Shown here: piece after piece, positions 1 through 11,660 of the stretch
Layout of the letters: each line of letters starts with the position of its first letter
Numbering within the stretch: the stretch's first letter is position 1
From: Polytrichum commune
Lineage: Eukaryota > Streptophyta > Polytrichopsida > Polytrichales > Polytrichaceae
Length of the DNA: 60,000 bases
Direction of reading: 5' to 3'
Assembly (NCBI GenBank): GCA_950295325.1
Contig: OX485809.1
Location: forward strand, 14,386,001 to 14,446,000
The notes under the pieces: generated by a model
Database searches by the model: none
What the model was told of the DNA's origin: nothing
What the model saw: the letters and a program-made list of their open reading frames with translations, nothing else
Translations under genes and position numbers: made by a program

Positions 1-575
1 TTGCCAGATTTCTTTGATACCACTGGGTTTCTTTAAGCTCCCAAGGTTTATGGCGGGTCATTCCACATCATGTGAAATTGTGTGAATTTTGCACCACGTT
101 GAATATGAACATGCGCGATCATAGGAGGTGGTTAGATCTACTATGCAACTTTCTGAGTGGTCAGAAGCGCAGGAAAGATCAGTCCCAGGTGTATATTTAG
201 TTGATGCAATGTGGCTATAACCTGGAGTCTAACCCACACACGCATCGTGTTGATGATCAATTACTACATGTCGGCTAAACTCAATGAATGTGACGTTATG
301 GCATATCATAACCTAACTTGAATCCACTAATCATCAAGCTTAGCTAACATGTTCGTGAACACCACGACATCATCAATTATATTATTCCTTAATTGAATGT
401 AGCTGGAACAATGGATACCTTGTGCTTAGCATGTTGTTGAGAAGTACAGTTTTCGATTACATTGACTGCTGCTTACATTTGAATGGTTTGATTGCCTCAG
501 CTTATATATGTTTTAATGACGTTCAATGTGGCTAAGCAGATGACGTGCATTTCGATGTGCAGGATTCGTGACGCC
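1..575. other. Upstream region of the GT32 gene
   Basis: No convincing coding sequence is seen. A possible splice acceptor (gatgtgcag) sits about a dozen bases before the chosen ATG at 576, so part of this stretch may hold a 5' UTR intron and the promoter. No clear TATA box was fixed. Confidence 0.4.
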
Positions 576-3401
576 ATGGCGAATGTGGAAGAACCTGGGC
601 GAAGGGATCTCCGAGTTATCACGTTACGTCGCAAGGGAAATTTGCTGGCACTTCCCACTCTTCTCTCTCTCTACTTCGTCTGCGCCGGTCTCACAGTCCT
701 TATCTGCGCCCGCACATTCCTCGCCTTCCACGTTTTCATCCTTGCATCCACTTCCACATTGCGGCCCATCAAGATCCACTTACCGGGACAAGACTCATTC
801 AAGTTTTTCGCGCCTGACCATATAGCTTTTAAGGTTGTAGCCGAGGGGGTGCAGACCTCCACTCGTATCATCCGGGCCAGAGAGAAGTTTCGAACGCTCG
901 AAGATTTCTCTGCAGACACTCATCCTCATCATGTGTTTAGTAAACACAAGCTGGTGGCAACCCGAAACCTTCATCATCAGCAAAGTTTAATGGGTGACTT
1001 GCAGAAACCAAGTTTGGATCCCCAGTCATTTGTTGCTACATACACAACAACCATGGAGGCAACAACAGGTGCGGGCCGTGGTGGTGTTGCAGATGAAGCA
1101 CACACTGCTGATATTGTAGGACAATTGTCGAAGAAGCTTCATCAAGACTACTTGATGGTTTCGAACTCGAAGGCGAATCTGCAAGGCATGGGGTTGCAAG
1201 GAAAGTTGCACAACATGTCGCCGGGGGGGCGGCGAATGTGGTTGCAACGCCATTGGCATACATTCCAGGTCCTGCGATCGGATTTCCGCTCGAACCAATT
1301 TTTGCTGCGGATGGAGAGATTTTTCTGTGGGCAAGATGACAAGGTATCCACCGAGGTGAATACACCACATGCTCAAGACTCAAACACTGGTATCATGACC
1401 ATACCATCACAAATATTTGGAGGTAAACTATCATGTTATATTACTCAAGTGCTGAAATAACATCACAAACTATGCATCCATGTCATGTTAATTGTCTTTT
1501 TATTCGATTTTCGTATATATGTCGCATTATGCTTTAGATAGATACTAACAGATATACTGGATATATATATACTTGGCAACTCCAAATAATCTTGGCGACA
1601 TACACAGACTCATATTTTTCAGATATTTCATGTCATGAATATCAACCCAGATGGATGTAAGCACAGCTTTGGGAATACCGAAAGTTTTGGATAATCTAAA
1701 ATCTCTCTTGGTTTTTATATTCCGATCCACTGCTTGCTTACATCGATAATTTACTTATTTCAAGAATACATGGCGGGTGAAACAGATTCAGAATCACGAG
1801 ATCAGGGAGCCGCCAGTAGCAAATTAGACTCTCAACCAAAATCCTGCCAAAAGTTTCAGGATGGAGGATTACCACCAACAGATGGTAGGAAATCATGTGA
1901 TCAGCGGTTCTTCATGACATGGATATCTCCAGTAGACACCTTCGGTCCCCGGGAGCTGCTTGCATTAGAAAGCGTCTTCAAATGGCATCCGTCTGCATGT
2001 CTTGTGATCTTTTCACGGTCAATGGACTCAGATGGCGGGAAGAAAATCTTGGCGCCATTTCTTTCCCGGGGTTACCGCATCATGGCCGTAGCCCCCGACC
2101 TCACATCGCTCTTCCACGGCACACCGGCCGAGAGATGGTTCCAGAAGCTGAAGGATGGATTAGGAGATCCAGGGGAAATAAATTTAATGCAAAACCTGTC
2201 CAATTTGATGAGATTGGTGGCACTATATAAATATGGGGGCATCTACCTCGACACGGACATTATTGTGTTGAAATCTCTTGCGGATCTAAGGAACGTGGTG
2301 GGAGCTCAGAGCATCGACCCGGCGACTCGGCAGTGGAGTCGGCTCAACAATGCGGTGCTTGTGTTTGATAAAGCTCATCCGCTTGTTCGAAAATTCATTG
2401 AAGAGTTTGCGGAGAAATTTGATGGAAGCAAGTGGGGATATAATGGGCCTTACCTTGTAAGCCGCGTGATGGAGAAGATTCGGGGCACGAAAGAAGACAA
2501 ATCGGTGGCCGTTCTGCGGCCGCAAGCTTTCTATCCTGTCAACTGGAACAACATCTTGCCCATGTTTCGAGCCCCGGTCACCGAAACAGAAATCAAGTGG
2601 CAGGTACATCACATGAATCCTCGAAATTCATTCATATGTCAACACCGATCCATTCACATCAATCTACCTAGACCATAGAATCGGTGCCTGCCAAACAAGT
2701 TAGGGTTGCAGTTATTGTAACATGCTGTTTCGAATTTTTGTTGTTGCAAGACCTAGCTGAGTTGAGCCAATGTTGAATGAATCGTTAGCTGGATTTTGTG
2801 TTAGCACTGAACAGGTATATTAACCCCCGAACGTTGTGTATCAACACTGATACCCGCTACATATAAAACCTTGAAATTCAGAGATCAACCCCGATGATTT
2901 CACGTGGATTCAATCACGTCAATCTAACTACACCATAGAATCGATGCATGCCAAGCATGTTAGGTTTGCAATTGTCTTGAGATTCCATAGTCGCAAGAAT
3001 TCACAGGTTAAATTATGAGTTCTTGATATATAGACTAATATGATTGAATTTTGTAAAAGACTTGGTGACAAGGATTGTGTATCATGATTGTAACTCACAG
3101 CAAGAAAGACAGCCTGTGGTGAGATTGATGATCTGTTCTCCCAGCAGAATATATTGGATCTCAAGAACGCCTCGTATGTACACTCTGGAATGACACATAT
3201 GCTTAATTTTTGGTGGTGTCTTACTTTATATTGCAGAATTTGGAGCTGCAGAGGTTGCGAGATCACTCATACACTATCCATCTATGGAACAAGAAAACCT
3301 GGTCTCTCGAGGTCGAGCCAAGAAGCATCATGGAGGATTTATTCGAGCAGAGTTGCATATTTTGCAAGGTTGAAACCCAACAACAACCCGCATTTTCATG
3401 A
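576..3401 (+). CDS. GT32-type glycosyltransferase (DXD), type II Golgi membrane protein
   Basis: Exons 576-1422, 1765-2603 and 3237-3401 join in phase to give about 616 residues. Donors are GTAAAC and GTACAT; acceptors are TTTCAAG and ATTGCAG. Exon 1 encodes a basic N-terminus, one hydrophobic anchor (about residues 22-46) and a long stem, as in Golgi type II enzymes. Exon 2 carries the catalytic part: NLMRLVALYKYGGIYLDTD, with the metal and nucleotide-sugar binding DTD near residues 445-447, and later FYPVNWNNILP. Exon 3 gives SYTIHLWNKKT, the usual C-terminal HLWN signature. This layout fits the plant alpha-1,4-galactosyltransferase/Gb3-synthase-like GT32 family (sugar-binding DXD plus C-terminal domain). 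Donor sugar and acceptor cannot be told from the sequence. The ATG at 576 is preferred because it lies just before the anchor and after a likely leader acceptor. The 3' boundary of intron 2 is less certain than the rest. Confidence 0.85.
2649..2972. repeat. Direct repeat inside GT32 intron 2
   Basis: Two imperfect copies of a roughly 65 bp unit lie about 260 bp apart (about 2649-2714 and 2908-2972). Both contain accatagaatcg followed by tgccaa and a ttagg-ttgca segment. This looks like a local tandem duplication within the intron. Confidence 0.6.
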
Positions 3402-5370
3402 CAGGAATTAAATCTTCCATATCTGCAAGCTGATTCTACAGACAACGTCCATTAAACTGTACTGGATCCAATGGCCCTGCCTTATCGCGGCAGTTTACTA
3501 CACTACATAATTCTGTGGTTGATAAATCATATCATCAACATCCGAGCCGTGCCGAAACCTTTCAAGACCAACAATCACATGGTCCTCGACATGATGCTTT
3601 TGAACTTGGAATGGTGAATGGCTACTGATGGGCATGGTTGAGAATCTACTAAGCAACAATTTTTATAGAGGCCTGCCATTTGGAAAGAGGATCGCCACCT
3701 GCCAAGTAGGTGAACTTTCATTACGAGCAATTATAGTGAAGCCCCGCGAGTAAAGACAGAAAAGGTGCACTAAAAATACGATGTGCATTTTGTTGTATAA
3801 TTAGTATTCATTCTTTCATTTCTTTCATTCATTCAATCATTTATTTGAACCGCACAATTAGATGGACAGGACCCCGGCCAAGAAATGGTGATGTAGTTTA
3901 CTTCCAGAGGCCTCAACTGCAAAGCCTGAGTTGATCGCACGCATGGTTCTTATTTATCCTTGCAACCAGCAGGGTCGCCAACTGATACTCTTTACGCAAA
4001 TGCCAGATGCGTCAAATGATTATATGCTATTCTTGGCCCTGCTGAAGGTACTCGAAGTCTTACATAGGCTCCATTGTATGCACACATTATGCAATTTTTC
4101 CACAACAAATGTTGTGCCACAAATTTGACTCTGGATTACATTATGTGTTGGTAATTTGCCACAGAAAGTCCTATTATACGTACTATCTCTTGTTTTGCCT
4201 TTCATTGAGTTCACTATCTTTGAGTCGATTTTTGAATGAACTTCAATTTCAATGTGTATCTGCATTCGTTCCCTCCACCCAAGTTGCTCATTTAAAATTG
4301 CATCTATAGGTCTGAGCTTCATTGGAGTCTAACTCTTCAGGCTACATGAGAAATTTCAGTTTTAGAATCTTAACTTTTAATTGCTCAAGAGACCCAGACT
4401 GGACCTATCCAATTCGCTTTAAGTAATCAATACCTACATATTTGTAATTTTAGATATTTTTATGTATGACCGTAGTTTAAATGATCCACTCTATCAATTG
4501 GACTTGTCCCCAATACACATATTTTGGCAAATAGGTGGATTTAAATATTGAATACATCACTGTGGATACCTCCAAGAAGCTGTAACCATAACTTAGTTTA
4601 GGCCACGAAAAGTTCACAAGTTACATATGAACATACCAACATATCGTCAAACAAATCTCAATATAGGTAAGAACGCTCCACAAACTTCAAATGTGTGTGG
4701 AAAACGTGAGCTCTTCATAATATTCTTGTGCCACATGAGGACGTGGACCCTTGTCTGTTTCCCGCTCAAGGCGCCAATCTCCAAATATCCGGGCCTCATT
4801 TCTAGGAATGAATGAATGATGAGTATTGACTTACAGGAACGTGGTGGGCGCTCAGAGTATTGAGTCATTTTGTTCAAATTATTGTAAAGCCAGGAGTCAG
4901 ATGGAAGATGGAAGGTGTACGCGAGCTACTGGTTATGGGTTACACCCATAAACCCCCGCTAGAAAATTTAGAATTCGGCAGATCTCCAGAATTGAAATTT
5001 AGTTGCTCAGGTGCATTCAGTCATCGGTGTCTCCAGATGGAAAGATACAGGGTAACTGTGATGTTGTACATAAAGAGTAGAAGTCGTCAAGATACCCAAC
5101 GTTCATCGCCGAGAAAATTCGCGATTGTCACGACATCTTTGCACTAATTGAAACAGCCAGCCAGCAAAACAACTCATGCGGCCACGATACTTTGAATCCA
5201 TACTAGCAGGTTTTTGGTAGTGTCAACACCTACTCAGATGTAAGAAGCACTTTGTAAGTTGAAAATCCATACATGCTTACCACAATTTGTGCTATGTTAC
5301 AACATTTCATTCATGCAAATTAAACCTACAGGGTCATACTGCATCTCTTTGTTCCACTTTAAGCGCAACC
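3402..5370. other. Intergenic, no gene seen
   Basis: This is AT-rich sequence downstream of the glycosyltransferase gene. Only short ORFs without recognisable domains are present. It contains one short match to the GT32 exon, listed separately. Confidence 0.5.
4838..4865 (+). pseudogene. Short GT32 exon fragment
   Basis: About 28 bases (from aggaacgtggtggg to agtattga) match the GT32 exon 2 stretch at about 2290-2317 that encodes RNVVGAQSI. There is no flanking match. It is probably a small duplicated scrap of the neighbouring gene; chance is not fully excluded at this length. Confidence 0.4.
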
Positions 5371-5429
5371 CTAGTGCACCATATACAATGTACTTATAAG
5401 ATTCCCTTTAGAATTCCCTTTAGAATCAC

Positions 5430-5930
5430 CTTGTAAGATTGAAGAGCTTACAATATCATGTGTAGCAAATTTTTCACTGACAATGCAGTATGGGTTCAAA
5501 AGATTATTCGCACATACCACAGCATTCAAAATATGATCCCAGAAAGTGGAGTTTAAGAGAGAACTTTTATTCCACACAGCTTGCAGCTGGTCCACATCCT
5601 AGGACATGTCATCTGAGTACAGTTTCGCACTGCCCACATTGTCCAGAGACCAATCAACACAAGCAAAACATTTGGTGGAATGACGTTCGAACTTCGAATT
5701 AAGAAAATAAATAAAAATGATAATACCACCACTATTTGGTATTAATCACTCTACAGATGGAATTCTGTGAGGCTTATCGATTATCAGATTCTTCTGCACT
5801 TATCGACTGGACGACTAATGTCCTAAAGTGCTCAGGATGAGGCGTTGCATGCATATGATGATGAAGCCTTCTTGCAAATGGCTAAATACGAAAACCTTGT
5901 GACTACTGAACAGATGCTGATAGTATCCAA
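5430..5930 (-). pseudogene. Rearranged relic of bryoporin 3' UTR and downstream DNA
   Basis: Bases about 5455-5690 match, with many substitutions, the 3' UTR and poly(A) side of the bryoporin gene (about 11365-11630 in the left arm). Bases about 5700-5925 match the more distal downstream part (about 10950-11170). In the arm the distal part lies to the left of the UTR; here it lies to the right, so the order is exchanged. No coding exon of the toxin-like gene is present. The segment reads as what is left of an older tandem or rearranged copy of the locus. Confidence 0.7.
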
Positions 5931-5958
5931 TTCCTAAACCAGAATGATAATAATTTAT

Positions 5959-6654
5959 GCAAAGAAGTTCCCTTGAAGAAGGTTGCCCTTTTGTATGCAA
6001 GAGTAAGGGCCACTTCACACACGAGACCGAGGGCCGTGACCATTGCACTTCAAGTACTCTCATTGGTGGAAAAGGCGGAGCTGGTCCAAGTTTGCTTCAT
6101 ACTATGCTTGAGGGACAAATGGAGTAAGTGAATGTGAGGTGGATGTAAAGTCTACATGGATTCCTACGTGGCATCAAATGGATCATGGTTTCATGGTCAC
6201 TTGGACTATTTTCAAAAACCACCTCGCGGAGGTAGGCCTAACACAAAACTGGGAGACCATAGTGCTTGAAATCTCACAACCGTTGATTTGTTATATTTTA
6301 TCATGTGTGAGGACCTTGCATGAATAGGAATTCATTGAAATAGCAATTGGTTGAGGGTTTGGTCTGGTCACATAGGACTTCACACTTCACTTGAGGGCCC
6401 GTGACCACACTTCATGATTTTGGAAGTCGTCTTGGGATGACCTTTGGTCGACACTTCTTTTGGGCCCTCACAATTTTATGGTCATGGCTCTTGGCTCGGG
6501 TGTGAAGTGGACCGAAGTGGGATGAGTGCGAATCACTTTTGACACTTTTGACTATAAGTATGAAGAAGTAAGCTTAAACCCCTTCATCTGATACCTTGAG
6601 GCCCATAATGGGGCCCTCTTCGACTTTGAAAGGTTTAAATTGATTAGTCATTGG
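5959..6654. repeat. Outer inverted duplication, left segment
   Basis: This stretch is an inverted, diverged copy (roughly 80-88% by eye) of 23205-23884. The match extends on both sides of an embedded MITE (6007-6513), for example the shared gaaggttgcccttttgtatg before it and gattagtcattgg at its end. The duplicated unit is therefore larger than the transposon and belongs to the outer layer of the palindrome. Confidence 0.75.
6007..6513. mobile_element. Harbinger-like MITE, family with gggccacttcacac ends
   Basis: The left end reads gggccacttcacacacgag. The right end is its imperfect inverse (ctcgggtgtgaagtggacc). It is flanked by taa on the left and gaa on the right, compatible with a decayed 3 bp target duplication. 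Other copies are at 23346-23836 (inverted) and 46996-47402 (partial). No transposase is encoded. Confidence 0.65.
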
Positions 6655-8404
6655 CAAAATGACTTAACCTTTTCAAGGGTTGAGAATCTTCGATGGTTTA
6701 CATCACTACCTCACCTCAAAAGATGCCTAATGCAACTTGTTACTCGCCCCCCCAAAATAGAATATTTCTCAAATAGTCAACATGCGGACCACGAGACGTA
6801 CTCCTATTCCCAGGGAAACAAAAATTGATTGCACAAGTCAAATCAACCTACACACTGATTACACCTCGTATTTCAATTCATGTGAATCACCAAGGATGCA
6901 GCAATTTTCTACAAGTATGCATGTCAACATGAGTAGATAGCATGCATTGTATAGCACATAAGAGTGCTTTGATGATCAAAAGTTACATATCTTACAACAA
7001 GTTATAGCATTATGTGATTCCAATTAAAAATCTAACCCGATTGAATGATTGGTGTAGCATCTAGTATAGACATGATAATGTCCTTGGTGGATGAGGTTGT
7101 GTACAATGAAAATGTGGCCAAAAGTGGGCCCACAGGGGCGAGATGGAATTGTTGCATACAAGTGTACCTCTCATAACTTTATCCAACAAAATCGATTTGA
7201 AACAACATGGATTTTTTAAGATAGATAAAAATTATTCAATAAAATAAAAATTTAAATAAATATATGAATATATGAATATATTACTATTATTATTACTATT
7301 ACTATTATTAATGAACTAAATTAATATCGGTTGATCTCACCTTGGAAGTAGTTACATCTAGTGGATAATTCCACACCTTGAATTTGTCTAGTGGAACATG
7401 AATAGAGACGAATGATCGCAAACCTGTAGGGAGTATTGACAATTTGAACATGGATGGATGACAAATATGATTGTATCTAGCAATTTCCTCTCGTCACCCA
7501 TGGGAACGAACATTTTCTCTTGTGGTCATTGACTCTTGAAGCTTTAAAAAAAAAGACAACATGCATTGATAATGAAAGTTGCTCATTCTCCAACAAGTAT
7601 ATTGTAGAGGGCCTCTCTTTGGAAACCTTGGCTACTCAAATACAAGAGCTCCGTTGAAACCGACTCTTCATGAGGCCAACTTGGGTTTAAAGCATAGTAT
7701 ACTTGTGACCTATGTGAAATTTAGGCTCAATTCTAACTTATCCCACCAAAGAAAATAGTGATATCGTTTACGTTACTATTTATGTACCAAATATACACAC
7801 TGGGAGTGCTTATAGGAAGTACATCCACATGTCACTAAAGACACCTTCCCCCTGGTGTTAATAATTTGTATGATACAGACATAAAAACCATCATTAATCA
7901 CCACAAGTTCAGTGCCAACCCTTTTGAAATGTCAGAAGGTTCCAACATGTGGCATAGGAGGACCCCACTTATGACTGGTGAGTGGGATGGATGGCTTTAA
8001 AGAGTGTACTCGTTGCTATAGAGGAACTATTCTCACTTTATCACACTCAATAAATAGTGCGTTTTTACAACCGTTCCCGCAGTAGTACCTCTACGTAACC
8101 TTTGTAACTTTTGACCTCCCCCAATACAACACCTATGCATTGCGCATTTGTTCACATTTTTCTATTTGTAACCCATTTCTGGTAAGAGCCACCCTTGAAA
8201 AGAGGGCCTTCCTTGAGAAAGGCTCCAAGTGAGTATATTAACCACTGGTGGGCCTTTCGAGCCTCCGAATTTGAGATGTGTCAATAATGGCAAGCACATG
8301 TTAGTACATAGAGCATGCTGTCAATATTGAAAGGAGGAGGATATTGAGCCGTCAATAAATCACCAAAGCGCTCCTATCTAGAGAAATATGACCTGGTTCG
8401 AGAG
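6655..8404. other. Intergenic, no gene seen
   Basis: AT-rich DNA with a short ATT-type run near 7255-7320. No ORF with a recognisable domain and no clear element ends were found. It has no visible counterpart in the opposite half of the palindrome. Confidence 0.4.
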
Positions 8405-8412
8405 TTCTCCAT

Positions 8413-8730
8413 CAGTGTGTATGTTTGACAAATTTCATTTGACATTCAACTTCAAATCCAAAGTGTCACGTGACGTTTTCAAAAACAAAAAATGAATGTC
8501 AATTGACATCTACATTTTCTTCTAAAATGTCACCTCAATGTCACATGCCTAGGGGTACGTGTCATTTCAATTTCTAAATGTCAATTAACGTGTGCTTTTT
8601 TTCTTCACGAGTCACACTACATGTCAACTTCTAAATCGTGTGTGTCAATTGACGTGCATTTTATTTTTGTGCAAGTTTTTGCGTGTCAAATGTCAAAAAC
8701 TTGCAAAAACTTTGTCAAACATACACATTG
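8413..8730. mobile_element. hAT-type MITE (318 bp)
   Basis: Terminal inverted repeats read cagtgtgtatgtttgacaaa on the left, with the inverse (tttgtcaaacatacacattg) on the right. An exact 8 bp direct repeat ttctccat flanks it (8405-8412 and 8731-8738). An 8 bp target duplication with CA-starting ends is typical of the hAT superfamily. The interior repeats motifs such as gtcaattgacgtg and has no transposase. Confidence 0.8.
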
Positions 8731-8738
8731 TTCTCCAT

Positions 8739-9071
8739 ACATATCCGTCATCAAACAACAAGCTTCCTTCTACTGATATATGAGGTGATCCCATGGAACT
8801 TTGCATTGATATATGATGTGCAAATACCAAATGGGTATCAACATTGTCCATGATGGCAACTATTTGTAGGTCTTATATGGGTCTCTGTCTTCAGAGTTGG
8901 GTTTGGAGATGCTAAAAGGGCACAAGTATGGTCAAGTACTCAACTCCACTACCCTACATATGTTTAAGTGAAAGTGATTTAAAAACTATGTATAAAGTTT
9001 ATATTTTGTAGAGGAAAAAATCATAGACATTTGAAATCCACATTAATCTACAAAGCCAAGCATTTTGTGTT
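8739..9071. other. Intergenic, no gene seen
   Basis: AT-rich sequence between the hAT MITE and a diverged inverted-repeat segment. Nothing codes convincingly. Confidence 0.4.
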
Positions 9072-9215
9072 GACAAAATGTTATTTTCAAGGAAAGTTTA
9101 CATATTTTAGATGACGGTGCAAGTAGTGTGCAACTAGATTTATTGAACAAGTAATTGTCTAAATTTTGTTGTTGATAGCATGATAACATTACATAAAATT
9201 GATGAATGTCTACAA
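9072..9215. repeat. Diverged inverted-repeat segment, left
   Basis: This segment pairs in inverse orientation with about 19811-19955. Both contain tattttagatgacggtgcaa and aacaagtaattgt-like stretches, about 85% alike by eye. On the right it directly continues the near-perfect arm. On the left it is separated from the arm by about 665 bp of extra DNA. Confidence 0.65.
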
Positions 9216-9720
9216 ATTTATAATGAGTTCAAGAAATATGGAAAAAATTTCCAACTTCAAAATATTTTAGGTCATGAAATTTACGTCGAAAACCAAATTT
9301 AGCCATTACCTTTTGAGCAATACTTTTAATGATAAGTCTTGAAGATCTCATCTTGAAATTTTGCATTTGAGTACCTAACAGAACAATAGAGGGCTTCATG
9401 GGAAAAAATAAAATTATGTAATATAAACAACACTTTGCTACTACTTTTAAGCTTTCGACCAAAACATTTATATATGGTTTTAGTATACCGGAGCACTTTT
9501 TCGGTATACTTGAAGCACCATTGTGGACATGCTTTTGGACTATATCAAGCAATTCTATGACTATAAATTCCCCCCAAATTTTTTTTTCTTTCTTTGAAGT
9601 GAACCTAAGTGCCTAGGGGGTGTAGACCAAGTCTAGATGGTGAGTTTTTTTTTTTTAAGAAAGCAATTGATTTTATTCTAAAAGGACCATTGAAAGTGTT
9701 TTTTTCTTTCTCCCCCCCTA
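9216..9720. other. Left-side insertion next to the palindrome core
   Basis: This roughly 500 bp AT-rich stretch is absent at the matching point on the right side (19810/19811). It contains poly(T) near 9640 and a C-rich tract just before 9719. No element ends or genes were recognised, so its origin is unknown. Confidence 0.45.
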
Positions 9721-9877
9721 CATAACATTACTTAACACCTTCTGTTTGTTTAGTGGGCCGTCGGAATATAACAGTTGGATGCTCTGAAAATTGAGCCTCA
9801 TACTCAACTTTTCGAGCATCTGATTGTTATATTCCGAGGACCCATTAAACGAACACTGGGTGTTGAGTAATGTTATG
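9721..9877. mobile_element. Foldback MITE at the palindrome boundary
   Basis: The whole 157 bp folds back on itself. The left half starts cataacattacttaacacc; the inverse of the right half starts cataacattactcaacaccc. The match continues inward through cggaatataaca. It is flanked by ta on both sides (9719-9720 and 9878-9879), which fits a TA target. It ends four bases before the near-perfect arm starts at 9882. Confidence 0.7.
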
Positions 9878-11491
9878 TAAGTTAGACATGTTTAAATCTC
9901 ATCGTCGCATTCCTCTAAATGCCCTCTTTTCAACTTGCATGTTGCTCCTCTTTGGGATCCAACCAAAAATCCTCAAATCGTTAGATCCACGAGAAGTGGA
10001 TTAGAAAGAATACTTCTAAAGGGGTGAGTTGCTGTGGGCGACAATAATGGTATTGAAGAATGAGTATACCCACTGAGTCACATATTTGATACCCTCGTAT
10101 GTCCCTAATTAATTGATGCCGGATTGAACCTGGATACCCGCTTAACATTGGTCCTGACGTCATAGTATCTACGTAAGTAGTAGATGAAGTACTTTCCCCA
10201 GTTGTGCCATCTACATATATCCTAGATACTAGATAGAGGTCATGAGGTTAAGGATCTTTATGACTTCTTGATCTGCTCGTATCCGCAAGCGTTGCTCATA
10301 GGTAATCAACTTGTTGAGACTTTATCAAGGTTTTGCTCGATTGGAGGCGAGTAAGCCTGTATGTGGGTGCTATTTGGTTCGCATCTCATGTTCTCCAACT
10401 TTCACCGATCAGATTTACACAACAAAAACTCGTGTCGCAAACATCTGCAAAAACGGGATTGAATATCGGATCTCCCTCGATTTAGTTATGGTTATCGGAA
10501 GTTGTTTATGTACCTGGATACATACATGGGTCCTCCCAATTAATTGTGTTCACTATTCAGTGTAGAGTGTGGTTATTAATATCTGAAGACGTAGTGCGAT
10601 CTCTTTGAAACATATGTCTTTTATGATGTTTTCTCTCTGATCCTCACCGAACCACACACCAATCAAATCTAGGGGTCCGATTAAGAAAACGAGCCACTTA
10701 AGATCCATCTACCTTAGCCGGCGGTCCCGAATTTGATGATGATGTTGTGCATCATCACACAGGAAGGATCGGGAAGGTTCGAACTTTGAAATTCCACGCG
10801 GAGAATCTCGAGAATCTATGTCTGTCAGTTGGATATCGACAAGATGGACGAAATGAACCAGTGAACAGTCATACATGAGTTTCATGTCACTCGAATCCAT
10901 TACCTGATTATGAATTAGGTAGTCATATTCACATCTTTGTAAATGAAGAAAATAAATAAAAATGAATAGACCACCACTATTTGGCTCGGTATTAATCACT
11001 CTACAGACGGAATTCTGTAAGGCTTATCGATTATCAGATTCTTCTGCCCCTATCGACTGGATGACTAATGTCCCAAAGTGCTGAGGACGAAGCGTCACAT
11101 GCATATGATGAAGCCTTCTTGCAAATGGCTAAATACGAAACCCTTGTGACTACTGAACAGATGCTGATAGGTATCCACCAGAACGCTAATGATATATCAT
11201 TGGTTGGGATACACCTCAATCGGCAATCTTCAAAGGATAATTGGGAGCACAAGGAGGAGTCTCTGAGAATGGAGTCGATGGAGCGGACTCTACCTAACAA
11301 GACCTGGCAAGCCTAGAAATCTCATGCATTGGTCGATTACAAGATTAACGAGCTACAAGTAGGTAGTGTTCAGCAAATCGTTTCGTGAAAGTGCAGTAAT
11401 ATCGGTTCATACAAATATTCAGGAAAGGCACTGCATTTTACGAAAGACGATCCCCATCCTCAAGATATCAGATATAAGATTAACAGAGAAC

Positions 11492-11497
11492 TTTATT
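11492..11497 (-). terminator. Poly(A) signal of left bryoporin gene
   Basis: AATAAA on the minus strand lies about 165 bases after the stop codon. It mirrors the copy at 18195-18200, and the relic at 5430-5930 keeps the same neighbourhood. Confidence 0.6.
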
Positions 11498-11660
11498 TCA
11501 CATAGATTGCAGCTGCTCACATCCTTAGACAGGCCACATCATCTGAGCACGGTTTCGCACTGCGTACAATGTCCAGAAACCAACGGACACGAGCAAATTG
11601 CATTTGGTGGAATGGCGTCCGAACTTCGCGAAGCCGATTCACTATTCGGAGTACACAGGT

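Noticed and set aside
3120-3175. Extra GT32 exon (LDLKNAS followed by a gtatgt donor)
   Set aside because: It resembles the final exon slightly, but the exon at 3237 joins in phase directly and gives the standard HLWN ending; no acceptor of quality precedes the extra piece.
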